In this document: positions 34,350-45,069 of the stretch, in pieces | Layout: the number at the start of each line of letters is the position of its first letter | How positions within the stretch are numbered: position 1 is the stretch's first letter | From: DATBSK01 sp964501785 | GTDB taxonomy: Bacteria; Actinomycetota; Acidimicrobiia; IMCC26256; PALSA-555 | Direction: 5' to 3' | Assembly (NCBI GenBank): GCA_964501785.1 | Contig: CAZCUD010000015.1 | Location: 1 to 64,000 of the forward strand | Length of the DNA: 64,000 bases | Notes under the pieces: generated by a model | What the model was told of the DNA's origin: nothing | The model's input: only the letters and a program-made list of their open reading frames with translations | Database searches by the model: none | Made by a program: the position numbers and the translations under genes

Positions 34350-34880
34350 ATGGCGACCGACACGGCGACGGAGGCCTACGCGAAGGCGATCTTCGAGATC
34401 GCGCGCTCGGGTGGCCAGCTCGGTGCGATCGAGGACGACCTGTTCCGGTTCGCTCGCACGTTCGAGGGCTCCGACGACCTCCGCCTCGCGCTCACCGACC
34501 CGGCGCTGCCGGTCGAGCGGCGCATCGCCGTCATCGAGCAGCTCATGGGCGAGAAGGCGCTGGACACGAGCACCGCGCTCGTGTCGATGGTGGTCGCGTC
34601 CGGTCAGGCGCGCGAGCTGCCGGCCATCGTCGAGCGCTTCGTCGAGCTCGCGGCCTCGGAGCGTCAGCACGAGGTGGCCGAGGTGCGCAGCGCGATCCCG
34701 CTCGACGACGACCAGACGCAGCGCCTGGCCGCGGCACTCAGCAAGGCGACGGGCAAGACCGTCGAGGTCAAGGTGATCGTCGACGAGACCGTTCTCGGTG
34801 GGCTCGTCGCTCGCGTCGGCGACACCGTCATCGACGGCACCGTCCGTCACCGCATCGACGAGATGAAAGAGCAGCTTTGA
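34350..34880 (+). CDS. atpH: F0F1 ATP synthase subunit delta
   Basis: A 176-residue F1 subunit linking the catalytic head to the b stalk. Family signals are AYAKAIFEIA at the N-terminus and the C-terminal VDETVLGGLVARVGDTVIDGTVRHRIDEM. It starts five bases after atpF. Unlike Mycobacterium, where b and delta are fused, they are separate here. Confidence 0.95.
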   Translation: MATDTATEAYAKAIFEIARSGGQLGAIEDDLFRFARTFEGSDDLRLALTDPALPVERRIAVIEQLMGEKALDTSTALVSMVVASGQARELPAIVERFVELAASERQHEVAEVRSAIPLDDDQTQRLAAALSKATGKTVEVKVIVDETVLGGLVARVGDTVIDGTVRHRIDEMKEQL

Positions 34881-34898
34881 GTCCGACGACGTTCGGAA

Positions 34899-35001
34899 CG
34901 CGCGGTCGTAGCGAGCGAGAGCGAGCGGAGACCCGCCAGCGAGCGAACGTCCCGATGGGCGACGGCGGGCACCCCGCCGTCGAGGGAGCGAGCGAGTAGA
35001 G
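34899..35001 (+). repeat. intergenic repeat element with hairpin, copy 1 (before atpA)
   Basis: A 5' flank built of GCGAGCG units and the block GCCAGCGAGCGAACGTCC is followed by a perfect 10-bp hairpin (34960-34969 with 34973-34982, 3-base loop CAC). An AGGGAGCGAGCGAG tail with the ribosome-binding site then ends at the atpA ATG. The same order of blocks occurs before atpC with a different stem sequence. Confidence 0.75.
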
Positions 35002-36609
<1,608 letters not shown>

Positions 36610-36611
36610 CC

Positions 36612-36640
36612 TCCACGCTGCCGAGAGCGAGCAAGTAGAG
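36612..36640 (+). repeat. partial copy of the atp-region intergenic element before atpG
   Basis: The last 20 or so bases (GAGAGCGAGCAAGTAGAG) closely match the 3' tail of copy 1 (GGGAGCGAGCGAGTAGAG) and end at the start codon. The 5' flank and hairpin are missing. Confidence 0.5.
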
Positions 36641-37591
36641 ATGCCTGCCGGTCAGGAGCGGCTCCTTCGCCGACGGATCCGCTCGGTCCAGTCGACGAAG
36701 AAGATCACGCGCGCGATGGAGCTCATCGCCGCGAGCCGCATCGTGCGCGCGCAGGCGCGGGTGCAGGCGGCCGTCCCGTACTCGGAGACGATCACCGAGG
36801 TGGTCCGCGACCTCGCGGCCGCCGGTGCCGGCACCGACAGCCCGTTGCTGACGCCGCGCGAGCAGACGAAGCGGGTCGCCCAGGTCGTCATCACGGCCGA
36901 TCGCGGCCTCTGCGGCGCGTACAACTCCTCGGTGATCCGGGCGGCCGAGGGCGAGATGCGCGAGCACAGCGAGCGTGGTGCCGACTACGGCCTCGTCGTC
37001 GTGGGCCGCAAGGCCGAGAGCTACTTCCGCTACCGAGGCTTCCGCATCGACGCCACCTTCGCCGGCTTCTCCGACCAGCCGTCGTACGAGGACGCGCGCG
37101 CGATCGCGCGAGCCATCGAGGCGCCGTTCCTCGACGGCACGTACGACCTGGTGCAGCTCGTCTACACCCGGTTCGTGTCGGCCGGCACGCAGGAGGTCGT
37201 CGTGCGACCCCTGATGCCCCTCGATCGCGAAGCCCTCGAGGGCGGCGACGCCCGTCCGACCTCCGAGGACGGCACGATCGAGCCCGTCTACGAGTTCGAG
37301 CCGTCTCCCGAAGGGATCCTCGAGCGTCTGCTGCCGCGCTACGCCGAGGCGCGCGTCTACGCCGCGCTGCTCAACGCGGCCGCCTCGGAGCATGCCGCTC
37401 GCCAGCGGGCGATGAAGGCGGCGACCGACAACGCCGACGACCTGATCACGAGCCTCACTCGCAGCATGAACCGCGCCCGCCAGGAGCAGATCACCACCGA
37501 GATCATGGAGATCGTCGGTGGGGCCGAGGCGCTTCGCGAGGAGAGCGTCGAGTCCCACGACGACGGCTTCGCGATGCCGTCGTCCAACTGA
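36641..37591 (+). CDS. atpG: F0F1 ATP synthase subunit gamma
   Basis: A 316-residue central shaft subunit. The N-terminal helix has RRRIRSVQSTKKITRAMELIAASR, the middle has VVITADRGLCGAYNSSVI, and the C-terminal helix has ASEHAARQRAMKAATDNADDLI and NRARQEQITTEIMEIVGGAEAL. An insertion of about 20 residues near position 210 (DREALEGGDARPTSEDGT) resembles the gamma-loop insertions seen in Actinobacteria. Confidence 0.96.
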   Translation: MPAGQERLLRRRIRSVQSTKKITRAMELIAASRIVRAQARVQAAVPYSETITEVVRDLAAAGAGTDSPLLTPREQTKRVAQVVITADRGLCGAYNSSVIRAAEGEMREHSERGADYGLVVVGRKAESYFRYRGFRIDATFAGFSDQPSYEDARAIARAIEAPFLDGTYDLVQLVYTRFVSAGTQEVVVRPLMPLDREALEGGDARPTSEDGTIEPVYEFEPSPEGILERLLPRYAEARVYAALLNAAASEHAARQRAMKAATDNADDLITSLTRSMNRARQEQITTEIMEIVGGAEALREESVESHDDGFAMPSSN

Positions 37592-37619
37592 CCGCACCAC
37601 GAAGAGCCAGGAGCCGAAC

Positions 37620-39068
<1,449 letters not shown>

Positions 39069-39076
39069 TGGTCTCG

Positions 39077-39168
39077 CGCGCGGCCGCAGCGAGCGGAGCG
39101 AGCGGAGGCTCGCCAGCGAGCGAACGTCCGCGGCGCAGGTACCCTGCGCCGCAGGGAGCGAGTGAGAT
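39077..39168 (+). repeat. intergenic repeat element with hairpin, copy 2 (before atpC)
   Basis: Same order as copy 1: GCGAGCGGAGCGAGCGGAG units, the identical 18-base GCCAGCGAGCGAACGTCC block, a perfect 10-bp hairpin (39130-39139 with 39143-39152, 3-base loop TAC), then AGGGAGCGAGTGAG up to the GTG of atpC. Stem sequence differs at most positions from copy 1, but pairing is complete in both. Confidence 0.75.
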
Positions 39169-39585
39169 GTGACCGACAACCCGACGCTGCAGGTGCAGGT
39201 CGTCTCGCCCGAGCAGGTCCTCTACGAGGGCGTCGGCGAGATGGTCGTCTGCCGCACGTCCGAGGGCGACGTCGCGTTCCTGCCCGGTCACGCACCCCTG
39301 CTCGGCGCGCTGGCGACCGGCAAGGTGCGGGTCGTCCTCCCGGGCGAGGGCGAGCAGGTCATCGCCGTGCACGGCGGCTTCGTCGAGGTGAGCGCGCACC
39401 GGGTCATCGTGCTGTCCGACGTGGCCGAGCTGCCCGACGACATCGACGTCACCCGGGCCCGCGCCGCGCACGACCGCGCGGTCGCCGCGCTCGCGGCCGA
39501 TCCGGCCGACGAGGACGCCGCGGCCGCGCTCGCCCGCGCCGACCTGCGACTCGAGGTCGCCGGCGCGCCCGAGCCCGCGCACTGA
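39169..39585 (+). CDS. atpC: F0F1 ATP synthase subunit epsilon
   Basis: A 138-residue regulatory subunit. The N-terminal beta-sandwich has LQVQVVSPEQVLYEG, DVAFLPGHAPLLGAL and VIAVHGGFVEVSAHRVIVLSD. The C-terminal helical part is only a short Ala/Asp-rich stretch (RARAAHDRAVAALAADPADEDAAAAL). GTG start directly after the repeat element; the ATG at 39167 is in another frame. Confidence 0.94.
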   Translation: MTDNPTLQVQVVSPEQVLYEGVGEMVVCRTSEGDVAFLPGHAPLLGALATGKVRVVLPGEGEQVIAVHGGFVEVSAHRVIVLSDVAELPDDIDVTRARAAHDRAVAALAADPADEDAAAALARADLRLEVAGAPEPAH

Positions 39586-39594
39586 CCTTCGATC

Positions 39595-39643
39595 GTTCTG
39601 GCGTCAGCAGACCCGCCTCACGCGGGTGTGCTGACGCCAGAAC
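39595..39643 (+). terminator. strong hairpin at the end of the atp operon
   Basis: A 22-bp stem with a single mismatch and a 5-base loop starts ten bases after the atpC stop (GTTCTGGCGTCAGCA pairs with TGCTGACGCCAGAAC, then ACCCGC with GCGGGT). It is the longest stem seen in the window and marks the operon end; no clear T-tract follows. Confidence 0.75.
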
Positions 39644-39659
39644 GGTGCTCGGACTCTCC

Positions 39660-39665
39660 TAGGGT
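39660..39665 (+). promoter_or_regulatory. -10 box TAGGGT, leaderless promoter
   Basis: TAGGGT within CCTAGG is seven bases before the GTG at 39673, directly after the atp terminator. Confidence 0.55.
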
Positions 39666-39672
39666 TGGGGCC

Positions 39673-40617
39673 GTGCCCCGAACGACGCGCCGACGGTGCT
39701 TCGCGCTCGCGTCCGTGTTCGCGACGCTGGTGGGCGCGATGGTGACGTCGCTCTCTCCGCCGGCGGGTGCCGGTGAGCGCGACGTCGATCCGTTCCGGGG
39801 TCTGGGCACCTGGGTCGACGTGTACGACTACGTCCCCGAGGTGCAGTCGGCCGGCAACCCTCCCGATCTCACCATCGACAGCATCGACGACATGGCCGCG
39901 CTCGGAGTGGAGACGTTGTACCTCCAGGCGGCTCAGGACGACGATCGGATCGAGGGCCTGACCGTCGACCGGAAGCTGCTGGGCCGCTGGCTCGAGCGTG
40001 CGCACGACCACGACCTCGACGTCGTCGCGTGGTACCTGCCGAAGTTCGACGACGTCGCCGACGACGTGCGGCACATCCGGGCCCTCGAGGAGTTCCGCGC
40101 CGACGGCGAGAGGTTCGACGGCATCGCGCTCGACATCGAGTACACGCAGGCGCTCCCCGATTCGGTCGCTCGCAACGACGCGCTGATCGAGGTGGCGCGT
40201 CGGGCGCGCCGGGTCGTCGACGACCGGCCGCTCGGCGCGGTCGTGCTCGAACCGCTGCTCATCGAGGAGGTCAACCGCAGCTACTGGCCCGACTTCCCCT
40301 GGAAGCGGATCCGCGACGACTTCGACGTGTGGCTGCCGATGAGCTACTGGACGAACCGGGACGAGGCATCCGGGTACCGGGACGGCTTCGCGTACACCGA
40401 GGAGAACATCCGGCGGGTCCGCAAGCGCGTGGGGGACCCGGATGCGCTGGTCCACGCGATCGGTGGGATCGCCGACACTGCGGCGACCAGCGACTACCTC
40501 GGCTTCGTCGAGGCCGCCGAGCGCCGAGACGCCATCGGCTACTCGATCTACGACTTCGACACCACCACGAGCGGCGTCTGGCCGCGCCTCCGCGACCACG
40601 AGTCGAACGGGGAGTGA
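39673..40617 (+). CDS. secreted glycosidase-like TIM-barrel protein
   Basis: A 314-residue exported protein with a signal peptide (PRTTRRRCFALASVFATLVGAMVT, cleavage near residues 32-36). The mature part has the look of a TIM-barrel glycoside hydrolase-like domain: LGTWVDVYDY, DDMAALGVETLYLQAA, DLDVVAWYLPKFDD, FDGIALDIEYTQ with acidic residues at a strand end, VWLPMSYWT, and AIGYSIYDFDTT. No exact family is recognised and substrate is unknown. It precedes another exported protein by one base. Confidence 0.75.
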   Translation: MPRTTRRRCFALASVFATLVGAMVTSLSPPAGAGERDVDPFRGLGTWVDVYDYVPEVQSAGNPPDLTIDSIDDMAALGVETLYLQAAQDDDRIEGLTVDRKLLGRWLERAHDHDLDVVAWYLPKFDDVADDVRHIRALEEFRADGERFDGIALDIEYTQALPDSVARNDALIEVARRARRVVDDRPLGAVVLEPLLIEEVNRSYWPDFPWKRIRDDFDVWLPMSYWTNRDEASGYRDGFAYTEENIRRVRKRVGDPDALVHAIGGIADTAATSDYLGFVEAAERRDAIGYSIYDFDTTTSGVWPRLRDHESNGE

Positions 40618-40618
40618 C

Positions 40619-41113
40619 GTGATCGGGCTCCGGACCATCGTCGGGGGGCTGGTCGGCGGCATGCTGGCGGCCGGCGCCTCGGCGGGCATCGTGGTGCCCG
40701 CGGCGGCGACGAACGTCCCGAGGCCCTGCGATCTCGTGAGCGCGGCCGACCTCCGCGACGCCCTCGACGTGCGGTTCGAGGTCCTCTTCACCGACGACGC
40801 CTCGCTGTGCTCCTGGGCGTCCGAGGTCGACGAGCCCGCGGTCGGCGTCGATCTGACGATCACCGAGCTGCGGAAGCAGGCGCTGGCCGACGCGAAGGAC
40901 TTCGAGCGGGACCAGGACGGTGCCCGAGTCGTCCGGGGCCTCGGAGACCTGGCCGTGACGTCCACGCACAAGGGATCACCCGGTGCGACGACGGGCACCC
41001 TCGTCGTGTTCGAGGGCAGCGAGGTCGTGCAGATCGCCGTCACCGACAGCAGACGGACGCCCACGCGCCGCCAGCTCGTGCGGCTCGGGCGCGAGGCCGT
41101 CGCGAACCTGTGA
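40619..41113 (+). CDS. secreted hypothetical protein, DUF3558-like
   Basis: A 164-residue exported protein with an N-terminal hydrophobic signal (LRTIVGGLVGGMLAAGASAGIVV) and a domain that begins CDLVSAADLRDALD, with a second Cys in SLCSWAS. This pattern resembles actinobacterial DUF3558-type secreted proteins, which have two conserved cysteines. The function is unknown. Translationally close to the glycosidase-like gene (one-base gap), so they are probably co-expressed. Confidence 0.65.
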   Translation: MIGLRTIVGGLVGGMLAAGASAGIVVPAAATNVPRPCDLVSAADLRDALDVRFEVLFTDDASLCSWASEVDEPAVGVDLTITELRKQALADAKDFERDQDGARVVRGLGDLAVTSTHKGSPGATTGTLVVFEGSEVVQIAVTDSRRTPTRRQLVRLGREAVANL

Positions 41114-41149
41114 TGACGGGTCGCACCGTCGGGTCCGACTCCCTACGCC

Positions 41150-41155
41150 TACGCT
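41150..41155 (+). promoter_or_regulatory. -10 box TACGCT, leaderless promoter of sulfotransferase gene
   Basis: TACGCT is seven bases before the ATG at 41163. Confidence 0.55.
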
Positions 41156-41162
41156 GACCTCG

Positions 41163-42080
41163 ATGCGCGCGAACGCGATCATCGCCGGCGTCAACAAGGC
41201 GGGCACCACGTCGTTGTTCGTGTCGTTGTCGTCACACCCCCAGGTGGCGCCGGCCGCGGTGAAGGAGACGGGCTACTTCCTCCCGCCCCGGTGGGGTCGA
41301 GCGCTGGAGCCCGTCACCGTCTACGAGGAGCGGTTCGCGGCCTCGGGGGATCGACCGGTGCGGCTCGAGGCCACGCCGTCGTACTTCTACGGCGGTGCCG
41401 CGGTGGTCGACGCGATGCACGAGGTGTGCGGCGACGACCTCAGGGCGATGGTCGTCCTGCGCGAGCCAGTGGCCAGGTTCTGGTCGTTCTTCGGGTATCA
41501 GAAGGCGCGCCTCCGCATCCCCGAGGATCTGCCCGTCGCCGAGTACCTCGCGCACGCGGACGCGCTCGACGACGACGACTTCCGCGACCCCGACAACGAG
41601 CGCTGGTTCGGCTTCCGTGGCGGGTGCTACGCCGACTGGCTCGACGACTGGACGACCGGCTTCGGTGAGCGCTTCCGCATCGTGTGGTTCGAGGACCTCA
41701 TGGCCGACCCGGCGCGCACGCTCGCCGACGTCGCGACCTTCCTCGGGATCGATCCCGCCGCGTACCCGACGACCGAGCTCGCGTCCGAGAACCGCACCAC
41801 GGGGTACCGCCGCGCCGGGCTGCAGAAGCTCGCGCTGGGCGTCAACGACCGGTTCGAGCGGTTCTGGCGCCGTCACCACGGCCTGAAGGAGAAGCTCCGC
41901 TCGACCTACTACCGGCTCAACGGGTCGAAGGCCAAGGAGCGTCTCCCGGAGCCCGTCCGGTCCGAGCTCGTCGAGCGCTACGCCGAGCCCAACCGGCGGC
42001 TGCGGGATCGGCTCGGCGCCCGCGACGAGCCGATCCCGGCGTGGCTCGAGGCGCCCTCGCCCGCGCACCGGCGCCCCTGA
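41163..42080 (+). CDS. PAPS-dependent sulfotransferase
   Basis: A 305-residue cytosolic-type sulfotransferase fold. The 5'-phosphosulfate loop is GVNKAGTTSLF near the N-terminus and the 3'-phosphate-binding block is VVLREPVARFWSFFGY; the IVWFEDLMADP segment also fits. It could sulfate a glycan or glycolipid made by the envelope genes, but no direct link is visible. No membrane segment. Confidence 0.85.
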   Translation: MRANAIIAGVNKAGTTSLFVSLSSHPQVAPAAVKETGYFLPPRWGRALEPVTVYEERFAASGDRPVRLEATPSYFYGGAAVVDAMHEVCGDDLRAMVVLREPVARFWSFFGYQKARLRIPEDLPVAEYLAHADALDDDDFRDPDNERWFGFRGGCYADWLDDWTTGFGERFRIVWFEDLMADPARTLADVATFLGIDPAAYPTTELASENRTTGYRRAGLQKLALGVNDRFERFWRRHHGLKEKLRSTYYRLNGSKAKERLPEPVRSELVERYAEPNRRLRDRLGARDEPIPAWLEAPSPAHRRP

Positions 42081-42106
42081 CGGCGCCTCGTCGTGACGTT
42101 GGACCC

Positions 42107-42135
42107 TTGGCCCGGGCGCTCGGAGCGCCCACACT
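42107..42135 (+). promoter_or_regulatory. promoter TTGGCC-17-CACACT, leaderless
   Basis: TTGGCC (42107-42112) and CACACT (42130-42135) are 17 bases apart, and the ATG at 42142 follows after six bases. It is one of the few leaderless starts with a recognisable -35. Confidence 0.55.
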
Positions 42136-42141
42136 CGAAGC

Positions 42142-43440
42142 ATGTCGAGGTTCAGGGATCGCGCCGAGGCCGGTCGAGTGCTGGCCCAGGACCTCGCCGC
42201 GCTCGCTTCCGAGCATCCCGTGGTCGTCGGGCTCCCGCGTGGAGGAGTGCCGGTCGCCTACGAGGTCGCTCGCGCGCTCGACGCGCCGCTGGACGTCATC
42301 GTGGTCCGCAAGGTCGGTGTCCCGTTCCAGCCCGAGCTGGGCGTCGGCGCGGTCGGGGAGGACGGGGTGCGGGTGCTCGACACCGCGATGGTCCGCCGCC
42401 TCGGGATCGCGCCCGACGAGCTCTCGGCCGTGGAGGACCGAGAGCGGGCCGAGGTCGAGCGTCGCGCCGCACGGCTGCGTCTGGGTGCGCCGAGGGTCCC
42501 TCTCGACGGGCGCACCGTGGTCATCGTCGACGACGGCGTCGCGACGGGCGGGACCGCCAAGGCCGCGATCCAGGTGGCGCGCGCCCACGGTGCCGCCCGC
42601 GTCGTCGTCGCCGCACCCGTGGGTGCTCCCGAGTCGGTCGCGCAGCTCGCGAGCGTCGCCGACGCCGTCGTCTGTCCGGTGCAGCCGTCGTACTTCGGTG
42701 CGGTGGGCGCGTTCTACGACGACTTCGCTCCCGTGACCGAGGACGAGGTCGTCTCGCTGCTGGCCGCGAACCGCGTGGTCGACGGGCAGGTGCACGTCCC
42801 GCTCGACGGGACGTACCTCGAGGGCGAGCTCTCGGTGCCGTCGCCCGCGCACGGCGTGGTCGTGTTCGCTCACGGCAGCGGCAGCAGTCGCCACTCGCCC
42901 CGCAACCGCTTCGTGGCGAGGGCGCTGAACGAAGCCGGCCTCGCCACCGTGCTGCTCGACCTGCTCACCGCCGACGAGGCCAGTGATCGCGCCAACGTGT
43001 TCGACGTCGATCTGCTCACCCAGCGGCTGGTCGCCGCGGTCGACTGGGTCGTCGGATCGCCACGCACGACGGGTCTTCCCGTCGGGATCTTCGGTGCCAG
43101 CACCGGGGCGGCCGGGGCGCTGTGCGCAGCGGCGGCGATGCCCGACCGCGTCGAGGCCGTGGTGTCGCGTGGCGGTCGGCCCGATCTCGCCGGTGATGCG
43201 CTCGAGGCCGTCCGCGCGCCGACGCTCCTGGTCGTCGGCGGTCGCGACGAGGTGGTGCTCGAGCTGAACGAGCGTGCCGCGGCGCGCCTGACGTGCGAGC
43301 ACCGCCTGGTCGTCGTCCCCGGCGCCACCCACCTGTTCGAGGAGCCCGGCACGCTCGAGGCCGCGGCGAACCTCGCCAGCGCCTGGTTCCTCCGGCACTT
43401 CGGCCGGCGAGTCGCCGGAACCGGGGCTTCGGTCACGTGA
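42142..43440 (+). CDS. phosphoribosyltransferase-dienelactone hydrolase fusion protein
   Basis: A 432-residue two-domain protein. Residues 1 to about 205 form a phosphoribosyltransferase domain with the PRPP loop VVIVDDGVATGGTA. From about 215 an alpha/beta hydrolase follows: FAHGSGSSRHSPRN, the nucleophile elbow FGASTGAAGAL, the Asp region VVGGRDEVV and the His of GATHLFEE. Fusions of this kind are known in bacterial genomes but have no established function. Both active sites look intact. Confidence 0.82.
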   Translation: MSRFRDRAEAGRVLAQDLAALASEHPVVVGLPRGGVPVAYEVARALDAPLDVIVVRKVGVPFQPELGVGAVGEDGVRVLDTAMVRRLGIAPDELSAVEDRERAEVERRAARLRLGAPRVPLDGRTVVIVDDGVATGGTAKAAIQVARAHGAARVVVAAPVGAPESVAQLASVADAVVCPVQPSYFGAVGAFYDDFAPVTEDEVVSLLAANRVVDGQVHVPLDGTYLEGELSVPSPAHGVVVFAHGSGSSRHSPRNRFVARALNEAGLATVLLDLLTADEASDRANVFDVDLLTQRLVAAVDWVVGSPRTTGLPVGIFGASTGAAGALCAAAAMPDRVEAVVSRGGRPDLAGDALEAVRAPTLLVVGGRDEVVLELNERAAARLTCEHRLVVVPGATHLFEEPGTLEAAANLASAWFLRHFGRRVAGTGASVT

Positions 43441-43453
43441 GGGCGCTCGGGTG

Positions 43454-43570
43454 ATGGTCACCCCGCGGCTGCGAGACTCGGCCGAGTTCCTGCTCGTCTG
43501 GGGCGCGGTCCTGCTCCTCGCGGTCGCGGTGGAGGTGGCCGGGCTCTACTTCCTCCAGCTCCTGCGCTGA
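43454..43570 (+). CDS. possible 38-residue single-helix membrane protein
   Basis: A tiny frame, ATG 43454 to TGA 43568-43570, encodes a short charged start (RLRDSAEF), one hydrophobic helix of about 22 residues (LLVWGAVLLLAVAVEVAGLYF) and a basic end. It fills the gap between two convergent genes exactly. No ribosome-binding site is clear, so it is a weak call. Confidence 0.35.
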   Translation: MVTPRLRDSAEFLLVWGAVLLLAVAVEVAGLYFLQLLR

Positions 43571-43571
43571 C

Positions 43572-45044
43572 TCACGCCGAGGCCCTCGTCCGGGCCGGCA
43601 GGTCCTGCTCGGGAACCCAGGTCGCGTGGAACCCGTAGGGGACCCGGGTCGGGAGGTGCACGGTCGCGACGGGTCCGCTCGCCACGTCGCGCGCGTCGAG
43701 CACCACGAGGTCGCTCCGATCGCGACCGGCGTCGTAGACGTACGAGAGCAGGTACCCGTCGTCCTCGGCCCGGCCGGTCGGGACGAACAGGAACTCGTTG
43801 GGCTGTTGCCCGCGGCCGGCGCGCCACTCCTGCGCCGTGCCGGTTCGGAAGTCCTGCTTCGCGACGCCGCGGTACGTCGGCACCGGGCCCCGCTGTCCGG
43901 TCGTCACGAGGTATCCGTACCGATAGGGGAGCCCCACGCGGCGCGGGTCGCGGGTCGGCAGCTCGCCACGCCGGTCGTCGTCGACGACGTCCTCGGAGAA
44001 CGACAGGGTGTCGCCCGCCGTCCCCACCCGCCAGCGGCGCAGCGTCAGTCGACCGCTGTCGGTGACGCCGGGGTCGAACATCCGCTCGTGGCGACAGACG
44101 TCGACCACGACGTCGTCGCCGTCGCGGTGCGCGTTCACGCCGTGGAACACGAAGCAGGGGTCGATCTCGCGCCAGCGGATCGCGCTCGCCGGCCCGCCCA
44201 GTGGCATCACGCCGATCCGGGCCCCGTAGCCCGGATCCCACGAGTAGGGGATGCCCGTGTCGATGCGTGAGGGATCGAACACCACCGGGAGCTCCCAGAA
44301 CACCACGTCCCTGTCGGTGATCGCGAAGTCGTGGATCATCGTGGGTCGTCCCACGGCCACGACCTCGCTGTGCACCAGCGCGCCACTGGCGTCGGCGACG
44401 TGGTACGTGAGGTAGGGCTCGGCGAACCAGTAGCCGAACAGGTGCATCGCGCCGGTCGCCGGGTCGATCTTGGGATGGGCCGTCATCGACGTCGTGAGGC
44501 GACCCGCGAAGTCGTAGATGCCGACGGTCGACAGGTCGGCGGGAGAGAGCTCCCACGGGAGACCGATCTCGCCCGATGCCAGCAGTCGTCCTCCGTGCCA
44601 GATCGCCGAGACGTTGGCGTACCCGCTCGCGAGCGTCGGCGGGCCGTCCGCGCCGAGCGGCGCGTCGGAGGCGAGCTGGTTCGTGCGCACGAACCGGTTG
44701 CGGTACCAGCGGGCGTCACCGTCCGACAGCTGCACGCCGTGGACCATCCCGTCCCCGATGAACCAGTGCGGTGCCGCGGTGCCCGGGTGTGCGTCGGTGC
44801 CGTTGCGCACGTACAGGCCGTTGAGCGCCCGGGGGAGCCGACCGCTCACCTGCAGTCGCTCGTCGTCGAGCTCCTGCTGCACGGGCGCGTAGTTGCCGTG
44901 GGCCCACCACGCGTCGGTTGCAGGGGGCACGGTCGGTTCGGGGGATCCCGCTGTCGCCCATCCGGGAGCGCCGCGCAGGACGGGAGCGCTGATCAGGGCG
45001 CCGAGACCGATCGCACCTCGGCGCAGGAGCTCGCGGCGGTCCAC
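43572..45044 (-). CDS. carotenoid cleavage oxygenase with Tat signal
   Basis: A 490-residue RPE65/carotenoid oxygenase. The start MDRRELLRRGAIGLGALI is a twin-arginine signal with hydrophobic core and an Ala-rich end near residue 33, so the enzyme is probably exported folded. The family iron ligands are represented by His in MTAHPKID, MIHDFAIT, FVFHGVNAHRD and VPYGFHATWV. These enzymes split a carotenoid or stilbene double bond with O2. No carotenoid synthesis gene is nearby. GTG start. Confidence 0.87.
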   Translation of the reverse strand: MDRRELLRRGAIGLGALISAPVLRGAPGWATAGSPEPTVPPATDAWWAHGNYAPVQQELDDERLQVSGRLPRALNGLYVRNGTDAHPGTAAPHWFIGDGMVHGVQLSDGDARWYRNRFVRTNQLASDAPLGADGPPTLASGYANVSAIWHGGRLLASGEIGLPWELSPADLSTVGIYDFAGRLTTSMTAHPKIDPATGAMHLFGYWFAEPYLTYHVADASGALVHSEVVAVGRPTMIHDFAITDRDVVFWELPVVFDPSRIDTGIPYSWDPGYGARIGVMPLGGPASAIRWREIDPCFVFHGVNAHRDGDDVVVDVCRHERMFDPGVTDSGRLTLRRWRVGTAGDTLSFSEDVVDDDRRGELPTRDPRRVGLPYRYGYLVTTGQRGPVPTYRGVAKQDFRTGTAQEWRAGRGQQPNEFLFVPTGRAEDDGYLLSYVYDAGRDRSDLVVLDARDVASGPVATVHLPTRVPYGFHATWVPEQDLPARTRASA

Positions 45045-45069
45045 GGCGATCGCGCGATCGACGCGTCGA

